Below are positions 11,901 to 24,794 of a stretch of DNA of 64,000 nt, piece by piece. The position numbers and the translations under genes were made by a program. This stretch comes from Bugula neritina. Lineage: Eukaryota > Bryozoa > Gymnolaemata > Cheilostomatida > Bugulidae. The notes beneath the pieces were generated by a model. It made no database searches. It saw nothing but the letters and a program-made list of their open reading frames with translations, and was not told the DNA's origin. Positions within the stretch are counted from its first letter, which is position 1, and each line of letters starts with the position of its first letter. Location of the stretch: NCBI GenBank assembly GCA_964035545.1, contig OZ037770.1:4693662-4757661 (forward strand). The letters run 5' to 3'.

Positions 11901-13971
11901 TCATTACAGTGTTTAGTAATCTGTTCTAAGTATATTTTTATCCAGGTATTCAGTATGACAAGAAAGAGAGGAAGAGCTCTTATAATAAACAACAAGAACT
12001 TTGTTGAAAGACCAGACTTATGCAGGGAAGGATCAGATGCTGATGTTGAGAATATGTCTGCCATGTTGAAATCTCTCAAGTTTGATGTTGAGACACACAC
12101 AGACCTGACAGCAGAGGTATGTTGTTATGGTGGAAGTAATGCGAGCACTATTTAACCATCAAGTAGTTTTTCATATATAATGTCTTGTTTGTTCTTTAAC
12201 CAAATATTTTGTAAAGTTTGTAAAATATTTTACCAAAATATTTTTTTTTTACATTCACTGAATTATGTCTTTAATTGTACTTAAGAATTTTTCTAAAGCT
12301 ACATTGAAAATTTTGGGTCTTGTTAGTTTCTGCTCACTTTTTGGTCTTTTGTTAGGTTGATGAGAAAACTTTTTGCTCACATTGCATATAACTTTATAGC
12401 AATTATTTGACACTTTAAAATGAGGTAAATTTGTTTGACTGTTTAAATTCGTTTTCAAATTTGTAGGAAATGCTGTCTGCTGTGAAGTCTGAGGTGAAAA
12501 AGGGGAAACACAAAGAGTTTGGATGTCATATACTGGTTGTTATGACTCTTGGTAGAGAAGATAACTGTATCTATGGAACTGACCTCGAGAAGGTCAACCT
12601 CACTGACCTGTGTGATTTGCTCACTCCTTTGTATTTCGATGGAATAAGTAGAAAACCTAAGGTTGTCATACTAGAAGCCTGCAGTGGAGGTAGTTTGTAG
12701 TATAAATTTGAACTTTTAGTTCAATGGTTGAACTAGTAAATACTCCCTGTCAGAAACTAGTCATCTAATTAATTGGCGCTTCAACATGATTCATAGTTTG
12801 GATTGCTTGAGCAACTGGGTGTCTTGAGATTGTTTAGCTCACAATATTAAGGTCGTTGTTATGTATGTGTTACAGCAAACATTGAAGTAAGCCCAGACAG
12901 ATCTGGTCTTGCAGCAGATCAAGAAGAAGAAACTGAAGCTGCCTCTTCTACACCTTCTGAAGCTAATGAAGAAGACAATGATGAATATCCTGAACCGCCA
13001 AGAAAAAGAATTAGACCCATCAGACCAGTCTCACCACCAGAACCTAGAATAGAAGAGTGTAGAACTGTACGGGATATAGATGATCTTCTTGTTCTGAAGA
13101 GTAGCGTCTGCTGTAAGTATAGCAAGAGAAAGTTGTTCATTGGTTTGATAAATGTGCAGCTACAGTTTTTTTCAATCTAAAAGTCTGTTTCCTAAATTTA
13201 ATCTGACCATGCTATATGTAATCTTTTTCTTGTTCTTCGTAAATTGCGAGTTAATGTTCAAAATCAAACAGAATTTAGAAAATTTCAGGCTTGCTTTGTC
13301 TACACCATGCTTTGAGTTTCATTTAATTTTATTGCAGCATCAAAAAGACATCCTGAGTATGGATCTCCTATGATTAGAGCTCTAGTATCTTCAATCTACA
13401 AACATGCCTGTCATCGTGATCTCTACACCATCTTTCAGCAGGTGAGTTTAAAATGATAATTTTGTCAATTTCTACTTGTATATAGAATTATTTTTATGTT
13501 TAGCTGTGTGATAATTTACAATTTGCATGTCCAATGAATAAAATATAATGTAAATTAGGTAGCTTCTTAAAACGTGCTCGTATTTTTACTAATTTATATT
13601 TCTCCCACTGTGCCTGTTGTAAAGGTTAAAGCCCAACCTCAAGCTTTTCTTTAATATATTCTATAGTGGTAGCAGACAACTCTCAGGATCTACTTGCTTA
13701 GATTGAATATGAATAGGAAAGCCTAGTTTAGCAGCTGAGAGTTGTACCTTATCACAGCTATAAGTAGTTAGTTAGAACACAGTCTTACTAGTCATTACTT
13801 ACTCTACAGGTGGACACTAAACTAGTGAAGAAACTGTATACAGGTGAAGATTCAGAGAGAAGCAGAAATTTGGTTGCAATCTGGAATACTCTTCCATTCA
13901 GTAAAAGACTTTACCTTTTTCCTGGCTTCGATGGGTTTAATAGAGAGGACAACTCCTCACTCAGCACATAA
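8935..13971 (+). CDS. LRR-Roc-COR-caspase fusion, copy A (5' incomplete; catalytic His lost)
   Basis: Exons seen: 8935-10928, 11255-11347, 11530-11678, 11946-12116, 12467-12689, 12876-13112, 13338-13441, 13810-13971. They join in frame into 1043 codons ending at TAA. Exon 8935-10928 encodes the last LRRs, a Roc GTPase (P-loop GNTMAGKT, G3 DMGGQE, G4 THKDK) and COR. The next two exons give a short helical segment and an acidic linker. The last five encode a caspase: p20 with RGRALIINNKNF and CREGSD, then p10 with SKRHPEYGSPMI. The His position in p20 reads Leu (MTLGRED, codon 12548-12550), and the active-site box is LEACSGG rather than QACxG, so peptidase activity is not expected although the Cys remains. 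The first exon starts in phase needing an upstream exon; none is visible to the left, where a Gypsy relic ends at 6312. The 5' part is either beyond the window or lost. Confidence 0.88.
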
Positions 13972-14819
13972 ATCCAATATGAAACTGCGCAAATTTTAGT
14001 TTAGTCGTTGAACAAAGTTCTATGACATTTTACTCTACTTGCAGAGTGAGCTTGCGTGTATGGGGATAAATAATCATAGCCGACAGCTAAATTATCTACA
14101 TGAATCGAAGAGTTCTTACTTTTATATTTTACCTTGGATATAAACCTATGTTGATTACATCTATATCATTAAATTTCCTTGTGATGTCATTTCCTATCAC
14201 ATAATCATATTATTATATAATATTTTGTCTTCTCACATTACCGTTACATAATCAGTTCACTTCGGAGTTAGTATTTGTGTTTCTATATAGTATTTTATGC
14301 TGTATAGTAGTTATATTACCACTTAAATAAATATTTTTTGCCTTGTAAAACATTAACCATTCCTGCTTATTATATCAGTTATATGGTTTTTACTTAGCCA
14401 AATTGGTTATCATTTATATTTTGATCTAACATTAAGCACTGACTATGTTGTTTCGGCACATGTTCTAATGGCTATGGTAATATTATTATCATAATTATAG
14501 TAGCTTGCTAATATATATTGAAGTTTGCTCTTTATATTTTATCAATAAATTTTATTCAAATATTTTATATAAAAAATTTCAATTGCTTTTAAGATTTCAA
14601 GTCTGGAAAATTTTATTTCAATAATCTGTGATTAAAGTAACGAGTACATTATTTACAAATAATGGTTATAAAATTTGTCATTTTCTTATCTGCATCTGCA
14701 AACCAATCATTTTTCAACTAAGCTAATGAAACGACAGCATCATTTTTCACTTAATGCTATTCAGACACTTTGTGCAGATATGACTCATTAGTTTTAGAAG
14801 ACATATCATTTAGGAGAAG
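13972..14819. other. 3' flank of fusion gene A
   Basis: AT-rich sequence after the stop. It matches the 3' flank of copy B (52138 onward). An AATAAA at 14544-14549 is conserved at the matching place in copy B (52700-52705), and another lies at 14326-14331. No gene is seen. Confidence 0.5.
14544..14549 (+). terminator. Candidate polyadenylation signal of fusion gene A
   Basis: AATAAA about 570 bases after the stop, kept at the equivalent site of copy B. A nearer AATAAA at 14326 is an alternative. The sequence alone cannot decide between them. Confidence 0.35.
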
Positions 14820-16600
14820 GTAAACTTCAATCTCAACCCTCCGCTGCCAACCAAAGGAAAGGCTTAATCTGACAGTTCATGCAACGGCGCTGGTGCCGAA
14901 CTGTAACTGCTCCTGTAGGTACGCCAGCGACGTGGAGAGTGGGGACATGCTACACGGGCAACAGCCTGTCCTCCGTATGATCAATGCCCAGGCACACACC
15001 TGCACACAACCATCCTTTTCTTACTGTAGAGAAAACTCCGGATTTGCCTTCTGCGGAAACACAACACGGGGAGCGGTTATAAGCTGAAGCTCAATTTGTG
15101 TAGAGCAAGGCACAAGGTGTTGCTTCTGACGGTGGAAGAGGTCTCTAGATCTCGCTGGACAGTTACCACCCGCAATAAGCTGGAAAGCCTCCAGCCAGTT
15201 GAGTGATCTCCTGCCACAGTCCGCCTTCCTTATTGGGTGCAAGGAAAAAAGGGGACAACCGAACAGCAGACTGCAATCATTTACAGGGCAACAAAAAATT
15301 GAAAATAAGAGACCAGGTCCTAAATTGAAATGTTTGAAGGTCCGTACTTTGCTAACTTTTCTATCTATCAATTTACAGAACATCAGAGACACCTGAAAAT
15401 CATCCACATAAACGATGAATTCAAGAGAATAAGCGTCGACATTACTACGTCCTTCAAGAAACGCAACTAGCTAATAGTGGCACTCTATAGAAAATTACTA
15501 CACATGTTACTGGCGGGAAAGAAGTTCTAATCAGCCAAAAGTGTATGAAGTTGGCTTTGCAGTGAAGAACAGTTTCTTGAGTATGGTAGAGCCATGTACT
15601 AGCAGCTCATAGCGTCAGAGCAATGTATAAGGGCATCGAGATGGCAATGGGACTAATCCAGAGCAAGATGCCTCCTCTCAAACCTTCCACTGGAGAAGTC
15701 ATCACCAAAAAAGAAAAGCAGATAGAAAGATAGGTAGAACACTAGACCCACCTACACTCTCACCAGAAAGTTGTGTCTTCCTCTGCTCTTGATGCAGTTG
15801 AATGTATGTCCACTATTGATGATTTTGATGACGAAACCACTGTAGTTAACCAATGGATAACGCCATTGATAGTTTGTCCTAGGGCAAGACACCTGGTAGT
15901 GATGGAATATCTCCTGATCACATCAATCGCTGCAAAACTAATCTTTTACATTCCCTGCATGAAGTTCTTTGTCAATGCTGAGAAGAAGGTGCTGTTCCAC
16001 AAGACATGAGAGATGCAAACATCACCAAACTTTACAAGAATGAGAGAGACAAAAAAAGGTCTCAACGACTAAAGAGGCATCTATTTCACTGCTCAGCACC
16101 GTTGGCAAAGTGTTTGCCAAAGTCATCCTGGCTCACCTACAGATACTAGCTAAACGGGTCTACCTGAGTCGCAGTGTGGTTTAAAGAGCAAAAGATGCCT
16201 TTTCATGTTGCCTTTGTCAAATTGACAAAGGCTTTTGTCCGGGTCAACAGAAAGGGGTTGCTAAAAATCCTTCCAAAGATCGGCTGCTCTTCAAAACTGC
16301 AAAGCATGATAGAATATTTCTACATGCAATAACAGGAAGGAGACAGCAATGTTTGACAGCGACTTTTCGGAACCCTTCGACATACGAAGTGGCGTCACAC
16401 AAGGCTGCATTCTTGCACCAACATCCTTTGGTGTCTTCTTTGCCACGCTCTAAAAGCACGCTTTTAATAATACATCAGAAGGTATTTACCTACAAACTAA
16501 ATTCAATAATAAACTCTTTAATTTTCCCTGACTCAGAGCATCCAAAAAGTTTTTCAAATTGTCATCAAAGACATGCTGGTTGCTCATGATGCTGCTTTGA
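14820..16600 (+). mobile_element. LINE relic (endonuclease and reverse transcriptase remnants)
   Basis: A decayed non-LTR retrotransposon between the two convergent genes. A GC-richer leader-like part (14.82-15.3 kb) is followed by endonuclease remnants; VRTLL lies near 15340, and the ISVDI-to-LQET region, with many stops, near 15430-15470. Reverse-transcriptase remnants follow from about 15620. Pieces such as SSSALDAVECMSTIDDF, GKTPGSDGISPD-like, VGKVFAKVILA and SGVTQGCILAPTSFG-like can be read only by changing frame repeatedly. The endonuclease half is shared with copy B at 53.0-53.96 kb; the RT half is absent there. No function remains. Confidence 0.75.
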
Positions 16601-17572
16601 TATGAATAATTGCTTGCAATATAAGATATAAGATATAAGTTGGCATATGCAATGTGTTTTGTTGGTGAAACTTCAGGTTTCGGGGTTGTTTTCTCTCATA
16701 GCCCTATAATTATACTATATCAACTAACTAGGCAAAACTCTGTGGACATAAAATCGAATGAACAACTAATTGAGAATCATTCAACATTCTTTGTTTAAAA
16801 TATTATAATGCTGCTCACTAACACAGACTAACATGCATGATTGAATAACTTTTTAACAGACATTGAGTGTTTTTTAAAACAATTAAAATCTTAGGTGGTA
16901 TAAAGTAGCAAATTGTTAAACCCCTTAAGGTATTCTGCAGTTATAATCAACTATGACGAAGCCTACAGCTGAACGTAATTCTATTTCCTGTATTGCTCAT
17001 CTAGAACAGGCACATATGACACGCTAGGTATAGGACTGTGTTTGAGGTAGGCAAGTGACCCCATGTCAATTGATACATCTTACACCATCTTTAAACTCAA
17101 TATAAAATTATCTAGATATAAGAATGTGTGATGAACAAACCAATGTGACAAACATTACCAGATATGAATCAAAACCAGATAGTTTATCTCTCCAGGTTTG
17201 TTAATTTACATTGTCTTCATGTTTGTAATGATTAGCTAAAGCATCACTTCCAATACATAACTTTTTTATTTATCAAAAATTATTAAACTTGCTTTGATGT
17301 CGATGAAATTATATATATATATTTTTCAATGTATAATAATGTTTGTGAGAATTGGTGAAAAAATACATAACGTGCAACTTTCTTGCAAAAACATAAATAG
17401 TTTTTGCAGACAAAAAATGGATCCCAGTGCATATAAAAAATATGTATATAGATCTCGTATATGCTTTGTATTTTCACAAATGATAATATTCTACACTATA
17501 ATGTGTCCAATACCAAAATATGAACGTGATCAAACAGTAATAGAGTATTCTAAGAAAAACATTCTTAACTTT
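16601..17572. other. Intergenic, shared by both duplicates
   Basis: AT-rich DNA between the LINE relic and the end of PRODH A. It aligns with 53.97-54.85 kb. Short frames at 17283-17596 are low-complexity and not conserved as protein. No gene is seen. Confidence 0.5.
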
Positions 17573-20500
17573 TCACCCCATAATCCTGTATTTTAATTCA
17601 GAGTTGAGGAGTTGTCGTTCTTGTCTAGAGTTGGCTATCAGAGAGGAATTTTCATGAGACCGTCTAGACAGATATGGCAAAGACTGGCTGATTTTACCAA
17701 CAGCCACTGATTTATACACAGGATATCCCTTTTGACTTAAATACAACAGGATATTGATAATAAATACTTATTGACAAGCTTCTCGTATAATTCGATGGAA
17801 GTTGTCTTTTTTTTAAAGAATAGCTTTCCTGAAATAGGTATATATAGTTGGCTGAGTGTCATAGGTTTAGATAGCTCTTAAGAATTATTAACTACAGATG
17901 AAGGTATATTTAAACCGGTCAAGTTCCGTTGGGTTTTGAATTTTTACTGAGTTTAAAACAGTGCGACATTGAATTTTATTGCATGATTCTCATCTGCATT
18001 GAAGAGTTTAAAGTTGATTTGTAACTTCATAAATTTTCCAGGTTTATATTCGCCAACCCTACAAAAGTCCCAGATAGAAAAAGTAAGCTACATTTTTCTC
18101 TTTTATGTTGTAAAAGAAACTTATGAGTGAGTGCCCTTCTTCAACTCACCAGTGGCCTTTGTATAAGATAGAACTGCTGTCTATATGCTTACTAAGCCTG
18201 TGCTTTAACCACTAGATCATGCTGCAATAGTTACACTTACCTAGAGTATATGTTATGTGGTCACACATCCCATAAACCTGAGCAAGTATCACTTTCCTCT
18301 CTTCACTTGAAATACCATAACTTCTCATTCTACATGAGAATAATAATACTAACTATCTTGAGTTTATATAATATATAATGCGTGCACATGGATATAATGT
18401 ATATATGCACATTGCATCAGAGAGGAATGGATTATGCAAAGTCGTTAGTAATAAAACATTTGATCAGTTTCCACCACATGACCAGCTACAATTAAACTGG
18501 TAAAACTATATCTACCTTTGTACAGCCTGTTTGATGGAGTCTTGGTTATGAGAAGCGAGAACAAATCTGATTTGTCTCCCCTGGTTGCTGTTATCACGGA
18601 TCTTCTGCAGTAGCCAGTTGGCTGTAGAGTTGTACGAGTTATGTGTAGCCTGTATTCCATCGTGTACAGGACAAGGATGATCTTGAATTTTAGCTTCATT
18701 TTCCTCAGCTACCATGTACGCGCCCCTTACCAACTTAGCTGAAATATCAAACACACAGTTTTTAGAACCTCAGCCTTCTGTTATATAAACAGGATGAAAT
18801 TAAATAATTCTACATAATATTTGTGTGAATCAGTCAAAAGGAAGTAAATGAACATTCCTAAGTAATTAAACAAATATAATATTGAACTATACTCATCTGT
18901 TGATAAAAGTTTTAAGTTAGCTGCATTTTGTCAAAGTTTATATTATGAACAAGCTCATTATAATATAAGTCAAGTGTTTTGTTTTTTACAAGAACCCAAC
19001 ATTGTAGAATCCTTAGAGTACAATTAGATGCGTCAATAACTTTTAAAATGCATTTTGAGTTATGCCAATCAGCTGAATAAAGGACATTGGAAGGTCACAT
19101 GAATCCACAAATTAGAGTCTAAACTGTAATAGATTTTCTCAAATCAATCTTTAATCTAATATACAATATGTTTGTGATTGTGAAGCAGAATTTCCTATCA
19201 ATTATTTATGTGTTTGCTAGTTCAACCTATTGGGAATTTTAATTATTATTTATATACTTGGGAGTTGCCCTCTTAAATTATGGTGAAGGCCAGAGTATAG
19301 ACAACTCCGTATGCTAATCAGCTAATCAACTGGAAAACTGACTGACTCACCTCCATAGTGAAGGTTATTCTTCTCGGCAAAATTGAATTCCCACTGCAAG
19401 GCCTCAGATGACTTCTACAATGTGCAAGAAACAACCAACATAGTGTGCACACATGAAGACATCTTTGTAGAATAAGTTATACAATTACCAAAAATATATT
19501 TACATGGAGAAACAAAAACACATCTTCTGCACCTTGAGAACCAATTTGGATCAAGTTTAAATGTTTATTAGAAAAAATAATGAAAGAAAGACAACTTTTG
19601 TTTGGTCTGTAAATCCACATTCTGAAACTTACTATCTGTAGATAACAGCAGTCTAACCTTGAGGTAGCATTGGGTTGTGTTCCAAACAACAGCCTTAGTC
19701 CTATTACACACTAGACTGAGAGCCATGGCCAAAGCTGTGAGAGCCGGGTTCGTGTTGGTATACTCAGCGTCCACCATCAACACAGTATCCGTGACAACAG
19801 CTTTTTGTCCCACTTCACCGAGCAGAATCAGCCCCGACAGCATTTCTGGGATGATGCCAGAAGCCCCAGGTGTCTCCGCTAGCCACCTCAGGGTGTCTAC
19901 AGGTACAGCCTATGTGCTGTATAATGCAGTAGAAGTAGTTATGAATATCAGGACAGTTCTTAGTTAATATTTGGATTCTTTGAAATGAGTCAACAAACTT
20001 ATCTAATATGACAAAACCCAGAGAAGTTTAAAGTCTCTATCCTTGATGGTATAAGGAACATTTTAAAAGCTGACTAAAGGCTTAAATTATTATGTGGCAC
20101 ACCAGTAAATCACACATGACCTTTACTGAGATTGACCCCATCACCTTGGTGTTACTAAGTTAGAAATCTAACCCCTAAACCACTGCTGCTTCCTAACATA
20201 TGTATAGGATAAGTAGAAGGTATAATAATACGCCAATTTGGTGAAGTCTAAATTTTTTTAAACTAATATCTTTGTGCTTTACAATTGGCACGTTGAATCT
20301 GCACTCCAAACCAAAACACATGATTACAGTATAGGAACTTAAGCCATATCTCATACAATATATAGACCTAAAGGACTTCTCCTTTACACAGATTACAGAC
20401 TATAATCACTGCTTCTCACTGCTACAAGACTATCAGGACTATCAAGAGAAAAGATTTAATGTGAACCAGTTACAACTGGCTTCAACCAAAACATTGGGAT

Positions 20501-23500
20501 ATGTAAATTCTTTTTCAATGATGGCTGTCACTGAGACATGACAAGATGACAGACTATGATAAGCTGACTGACAGCACAATACTAGGGAGACTGAAAAACT
20601 CATTAGTTATGAATTATAATATTTATTTTGTAACAAATATAAAATCTGCCAGCCTACACTGCAAATGCTCTTATATAATTGAGAGCTCCTCCCCCTCCCC
20701 CTACACTATGCCTTTTGTATAACCCCCGTTTCCCCTTCCCACACCACTTACACTCACTGCATGTCCATCATTGGGTTAAGTGAATGAATTGTTCATTTGG
20801 TCAACATGCAGAAACAACTACTTTGAATGAAACCACAACCATAGGTTAATACAAACTACAAGCACAATTTAATCTGTTAACATAATGACAGCCTAGCTTT
20901 TTGATGTAGAATGTTCTAGAAATATAATGAATAAACTATGGGGTTGTTTAAATACACAATGGCGTTGTTTCCATGACAACAAAGTCCGTCTACATTCACA
21001 CTAAACATTACATTATCTTGATTGTTATTCTTAAACTTGTGTAAGTCTTGTAAGTCTATGTAAACTCATGTAATTCTTGATTGTTTTTTTTTCCAAATTC
21101 TCAAATAGAATTCACACTTTCTATAAAGTGTATATATTTGCAGTTGAAATTGAAATTTATGATTTCTAGTTAAAAGTCTGGGTGCAGAGCGAAATTAGGT
21201 TACTGTTATAGTAATATAGGTGAAAACCAAAATATATAAAAAGAACTACAGCCTTAAAAAGGAATCAAAACCTAAATTATAGCCCAAGTCCTAACAGACT
21301 AAAAGAAATATCAGATGTTATACCAGGGTTGTGGGTGCGCATGTACTCAGCTGAACTATAAATAACTTTCTCTCTCACTTCATCAGACAGTAGGGACAGT
21401 GACTTCTGTTCAAATACAATAATAATATATCTTATAAGTATATCAACAGATGAACAGAAGTCTTAAATTATAATTAGACAATTGCAATTTTTAATGCTTT
21501 CATAAACATAACATACATAGATTTTCACAGGATAAATCTAATTCCGTTGAACTAAATGCCAAGTTTTACCAATTAAAATACTGAAACCAGAAATAGTAGC
21601 TAAAACAACAAAGCAAGCAGTGAACTCACCAACAGGTGTGAAGTGAACATAGCAGAAATACGAATTTGCATGTAGGAGCCATACGGAGTTATCTTTTCAG
21701 TAATACCTTCCATCATTTTGATAATGTTTTTAGCATTGCCATTAGCTTCCTCCACCCTTTAAAGCAATATATTTCAATTGCAAAACTTGAATGGAGCCAA
21801 AAATAACAAACATTTTTTTATTCTTAGTTCGCAGTCACAGTTGTCGTTTTGATAAAGATACAAAATATTGTTAGTAAAAACTTTTGTAATAAAAAGATGC
21901 TGATGTATCACTAATGATAGAGTACACCATATGACGTGTGTGGATCTTAAAAGTAACAGTATAAGATAAAAGTCAAACATGTTATATAAATTTGAATATG
22001 TCATATAACATTTGTTGATACCTTATGACACATTTTCAAGCATACAGTATTGGGCTGCATGCGCTGCAAAAAGCTTTAATGTGAAGTTTGCTATGTTAAT
22101 TATAATCAGCAAAGTACTGAATCAAATCATATCTCAGATCAAGTCACAGTTCAAGTCAATTATGGCAATGCATGACTTTATAGCATTTAATGAATTGAAA
22201 ATTCAATAAAACCAATGAATTGCTCTAACAGCATTTATCACAGTTTCTAAAATACTTTTTTGTAATCATAATACCAAAAACTTAATTGCAACAGATAGTT
22301 CAAGTCCTTGCTATAAAGTTATTAAATACAATTTTATTGATTCCATATTCTATAAAACTATTGTCACCACTCGGTACTGATCCCGACACCCGCCAGTTGC
22401 AAGTGCAGACGCACTAACCATTACACCAAAAGGTCTATTGGATAATCGCAATAATACACACTTGCTCAAAACTTAACTCATTCCAGAACATTTTTGAGAA
22501 CAAGTTGCATGTAGTCAACACTCTAACTAAGTCCACAGGTGACTTGAATAAAATCAGCTTGAATAAACTCTGAGAATTAGTAAGTCATTTAGCTGTCTCA
22601 TGCATAAAGAAGGTAGACAACTTAAAAATTGTTAACTTAGGTCTTTCATGAACTACACATTGCTACGCTTCGGGCCGTCATATACCAACCCTCTAATCTA
22701 CTTGAAAGAGAAAGGAAACTCACTTGTCTATGGCCTCCATTACCATCAGAACAAATGTGCCACTGTTGGCTTTAGCCAGTTTATCAATATTATATCTAAC
22801 ATCGGCTATAGTCACACCCCCAACAAACTGGTCATAGAACAAAGGCTTTACAACGGCAGAAGACAGTCTTTTACCCAGAATTCTCTGTGTCCTTTCAAAT
22901 ATCTGTAACAAAACAATTGCTGCTCAAGACTTTGCAAATATTTTTCATCTGAGACATAATATATGTACAGAACTATCAATATTCTATAACATTGTTACAC
23001 CTTTATATTATATCTGTTTAAATTACTGAGTGAAGCACATCACCAATTGATGTGATGGTAAAGGTAACTGATATCATTGAATTCGATAAAATTGCTAAAG
23101 AATATTTTATTCACTTTTTTATTTACTTTGCTTTCTATAAAATTAGCCTACATAATAATTGGCAAATTTCCAAGTTTTACTGGTTAAGAGTTGTATGCTC
23201 CTGCCACTTATCACAGTATTATATTGAGTTATAAGAAGCACACTGAGATGTAAATTATAATAAACTGTCATATCACATTGTGCAATTTTACAACTTCACT
23301 ATAATAAGATAATGATGTGCAATATTATATAAAGTTGTGGGGTTTTGTAATACAATACCCTATATAATTCACATAATAAGTTTCAAAAGTAATGTAAAGC
23401 AAGACTTAGTATGTAACACATAACCTCTGCTGATCTGCTCACAAACGTCCTGTTGGAACAGACTCTGAAGACTGTCAGAGCTCTCACAATCTCCCACAAT

Positions 23501-23679
23501 GACTTCTCTTTGAAAGCTTGCTTGTGATCAGTGAAATCCAAATCTGCAACTGGAGATGTCGCTGTATCTTCTGCAACTGTTTCTTGGTTTATTAAAACTG
23601 CCTTTTGCTGACGGGGCAAGACAGTTGATAGATATTTCTGCTGCTGAAAATGTCGGGCAGAGAGCTTGAGAAAAGACAT
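17573..23679 (-). CDS. PRODH: Proline dehydrogenase, mitochondrial, copy A (nine exons)
   Basis: Flavoenzyme family that oxidises proline to pyrroline-5-carboxylate in mitochondria. Exons on minus: 23425-23679, 22724-22902, 21630-21756, 21324-21405, 19658-19896, 19351-19414, 18516-18738, 18241-18329, 17573-17736. Together they give 1422 nt, 473 residues. The chosen Met at 23679 (MSFLKLSARHF) opens a basic, Ser/Arg-rich mitochondrial targeting-like segment; an upstream in-frame Met at 23730 is possible. Family marks are LDFTDHKQAFKEKSLWEIVRAL, DAEYTNTNPALTALA, VWNTTQCYLK, KLVRGAYMVAEENEAK, VLASHNQDSI, MCDHITYTLG, GYPVYKSVAVG and YLSRRSHENS. One oddity: the acceptor before the last exon reads AA instead of AG, so normal splicing may fail. 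The family also includes hydroxyproline dehydrogenase (PRODH2), which I cannot exclude. Confidence 0.92.
18165..18235 (-). mobile_element. tRNA-like SINE fragment in PRODH A intron 8
   Basis: On minus it reads ATGATCTAGTGGTTAAAGCA, similar to a tRNA D-arm or A box (TGRYYNARNGG). The B box further on is weak. A related piece lies near 55475-55495 in copy B. This is probably a decayed tRNA-derived SINE head. Confidence 0.3.
20095..20200 (-). mobile_element. tRNA-like SINE fragment in PRODH A intron 4
   Basis: The minus strand shows an A-box-like AGTGGTTTAGGGGTTAGAT. About 40 bases later there is a B-box-like GGGGTCAATCTC. That spacing is usual for tRNA-derived SINEs. The equivalent in copy B lies at 62425-62525, so it predates the duplication. 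It is too diverged to fold as a functional tRNA. Confidence 0.4.
22363..22437 (-). mobile_element. tRNA-derived SINE-like fragment in PRODH A intron 2
   Basis: Read on minus, it starts like a tRNA with ACCTTTTGGTGTAATGGTTA (A-box region). It ends with a T-arm-like hairpin, TCGG-GATCAGTA-CCGA. There is no clear anticodon stem, so I treat it as a SINE head rather than a working tRNA gene. Confidence 0.4.
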
Positions 23680-23730
23680 TACTGGACAAGTCAAAATCTG
23701 AGTGCAAATTAAACTTGTTTTACAAAACAA

Positions 23731-24794
23731 TGTTGTGAGAGAATCTAATGTCAGCTGTCAAGTGTGGTTACTGCAGAGTGTGTTGTACTGTGGACAGTAA
23801 ACTTCTAACACTCAGTTTGATTGGCTTAACAGGAATATCTGGTCAGTTACTTACAACAAACCAGCCACTGTGTAACATATTAATATAACACTGAAGTAAA
23901 GATTTACACTATAATCTGATTGGTATAGATATATCATTTGCCTACATCAGTGTTGGTATATTTAGCTTGCCTCCAAGGACTGCATTGTGCAAACAAATTT
24001 CTCATTGACCAATGGAGACAGTGCTATTGCAGGCACAAATTCATTCAAACAGTTCTATCAAATTAAATAAGGGCTTACACTATAATCTGATTGATATAAA
24101 AATACATTATTATTTGCATAAGCTTTTATATATGTCAGCATATTAAACCAACTGAGCAACTGGAAGTAGGAAAAGACAAACATCTGGTTGAATGAAAGCT
24201 AATGTTGTCACAAAATATTCCGCTAAAAATGTAAAATGAAACTGAAGTTGCATTTCATACTTTCACAACTTTCAGTCAAAAATTCAATTTGGTCAAATTA
24301 AACATTTTACCAAGTTGAATTGCATTGGAAAAGCCAGTTGCAAAAGTCTTCAATTGTGACAACCTAATTAGCCAATTTTAAAATAACACTTAAAAAAGAA
24401 GATAACTCCTTGTGGATGGTGATATTCAGTTATGACTTTAAAGACTAGATGACATATTTAAAGTATGTTTATAATTATATTGGCTACGCCTTTTATTATT
24501 ACTTTAAATTGCAATCAGCTTTACAAATTAACTACAGTCTCAAATGACTTCAAATAGCAATTAAGTCAGCCATATTTGACTGTTAGAAAGTGAGTTTCAG
24601 CAGCAATAAGATTTCAATGGGTTTCAATAATTTATTATAAAAGAGTACTCGCTCAAGTGAAATTGACTGAAACCGGCACTTTTTTCGAAATAAAAATAAA
24701 AATCAGCAACTAGTAGTTCGAGACATCAATGTAATTAATATTTCAGATGTCAAATCATGGTTATAGTAAAAGAGGGGTATCGTCACATTGGCAG
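23731..24794. other. Upstream flank of PRODH A
   Basis: AT-rich, with no coding frame of note. It contains a locally repeated phrase (near-identical ttacactataatctgattg at about 23907 and 24077), suggesting a small duplication. It would hold the PRODH A promoter, but no specific element can be identified. Confidence 0.45.

Larger units (their letters stand above)
6340..21630. repeat. Segmental duplication, copy A
   Basis: From about 6340 the sequence aligns collinearly with about 44800 onward: the same intron DNA, the same long Roc-COR exon (1994 nt in both), all later exons of the fusion gene, the LINE relic between the genes, and the PRODH exons in the same order and strand. The coordinate offset is about 37.2 kb at the fusion gene and 37.4 kb at the seventh PRODH exon. 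The window ends before the right edge of the copy B alignment is reached. Confidence 0.93.

Noticed and set aside
8935-13971. Copy A as a plain pseudogene
   Set aside because: All eight exons, splice sites and frame are intact; only the caspase active-site residues differ. Its 5' end remains open.
17283-17596. Short frames before the PRODH A stop
   Set aside because: Low-complexity AT-rich sequence, not conserved in copy B.
22363-22437. A functional tRNA gene
   Set aside because: The T-arm folds but no proper anticodon stem or acceptor pairing is visible; it fits a SINE head better.
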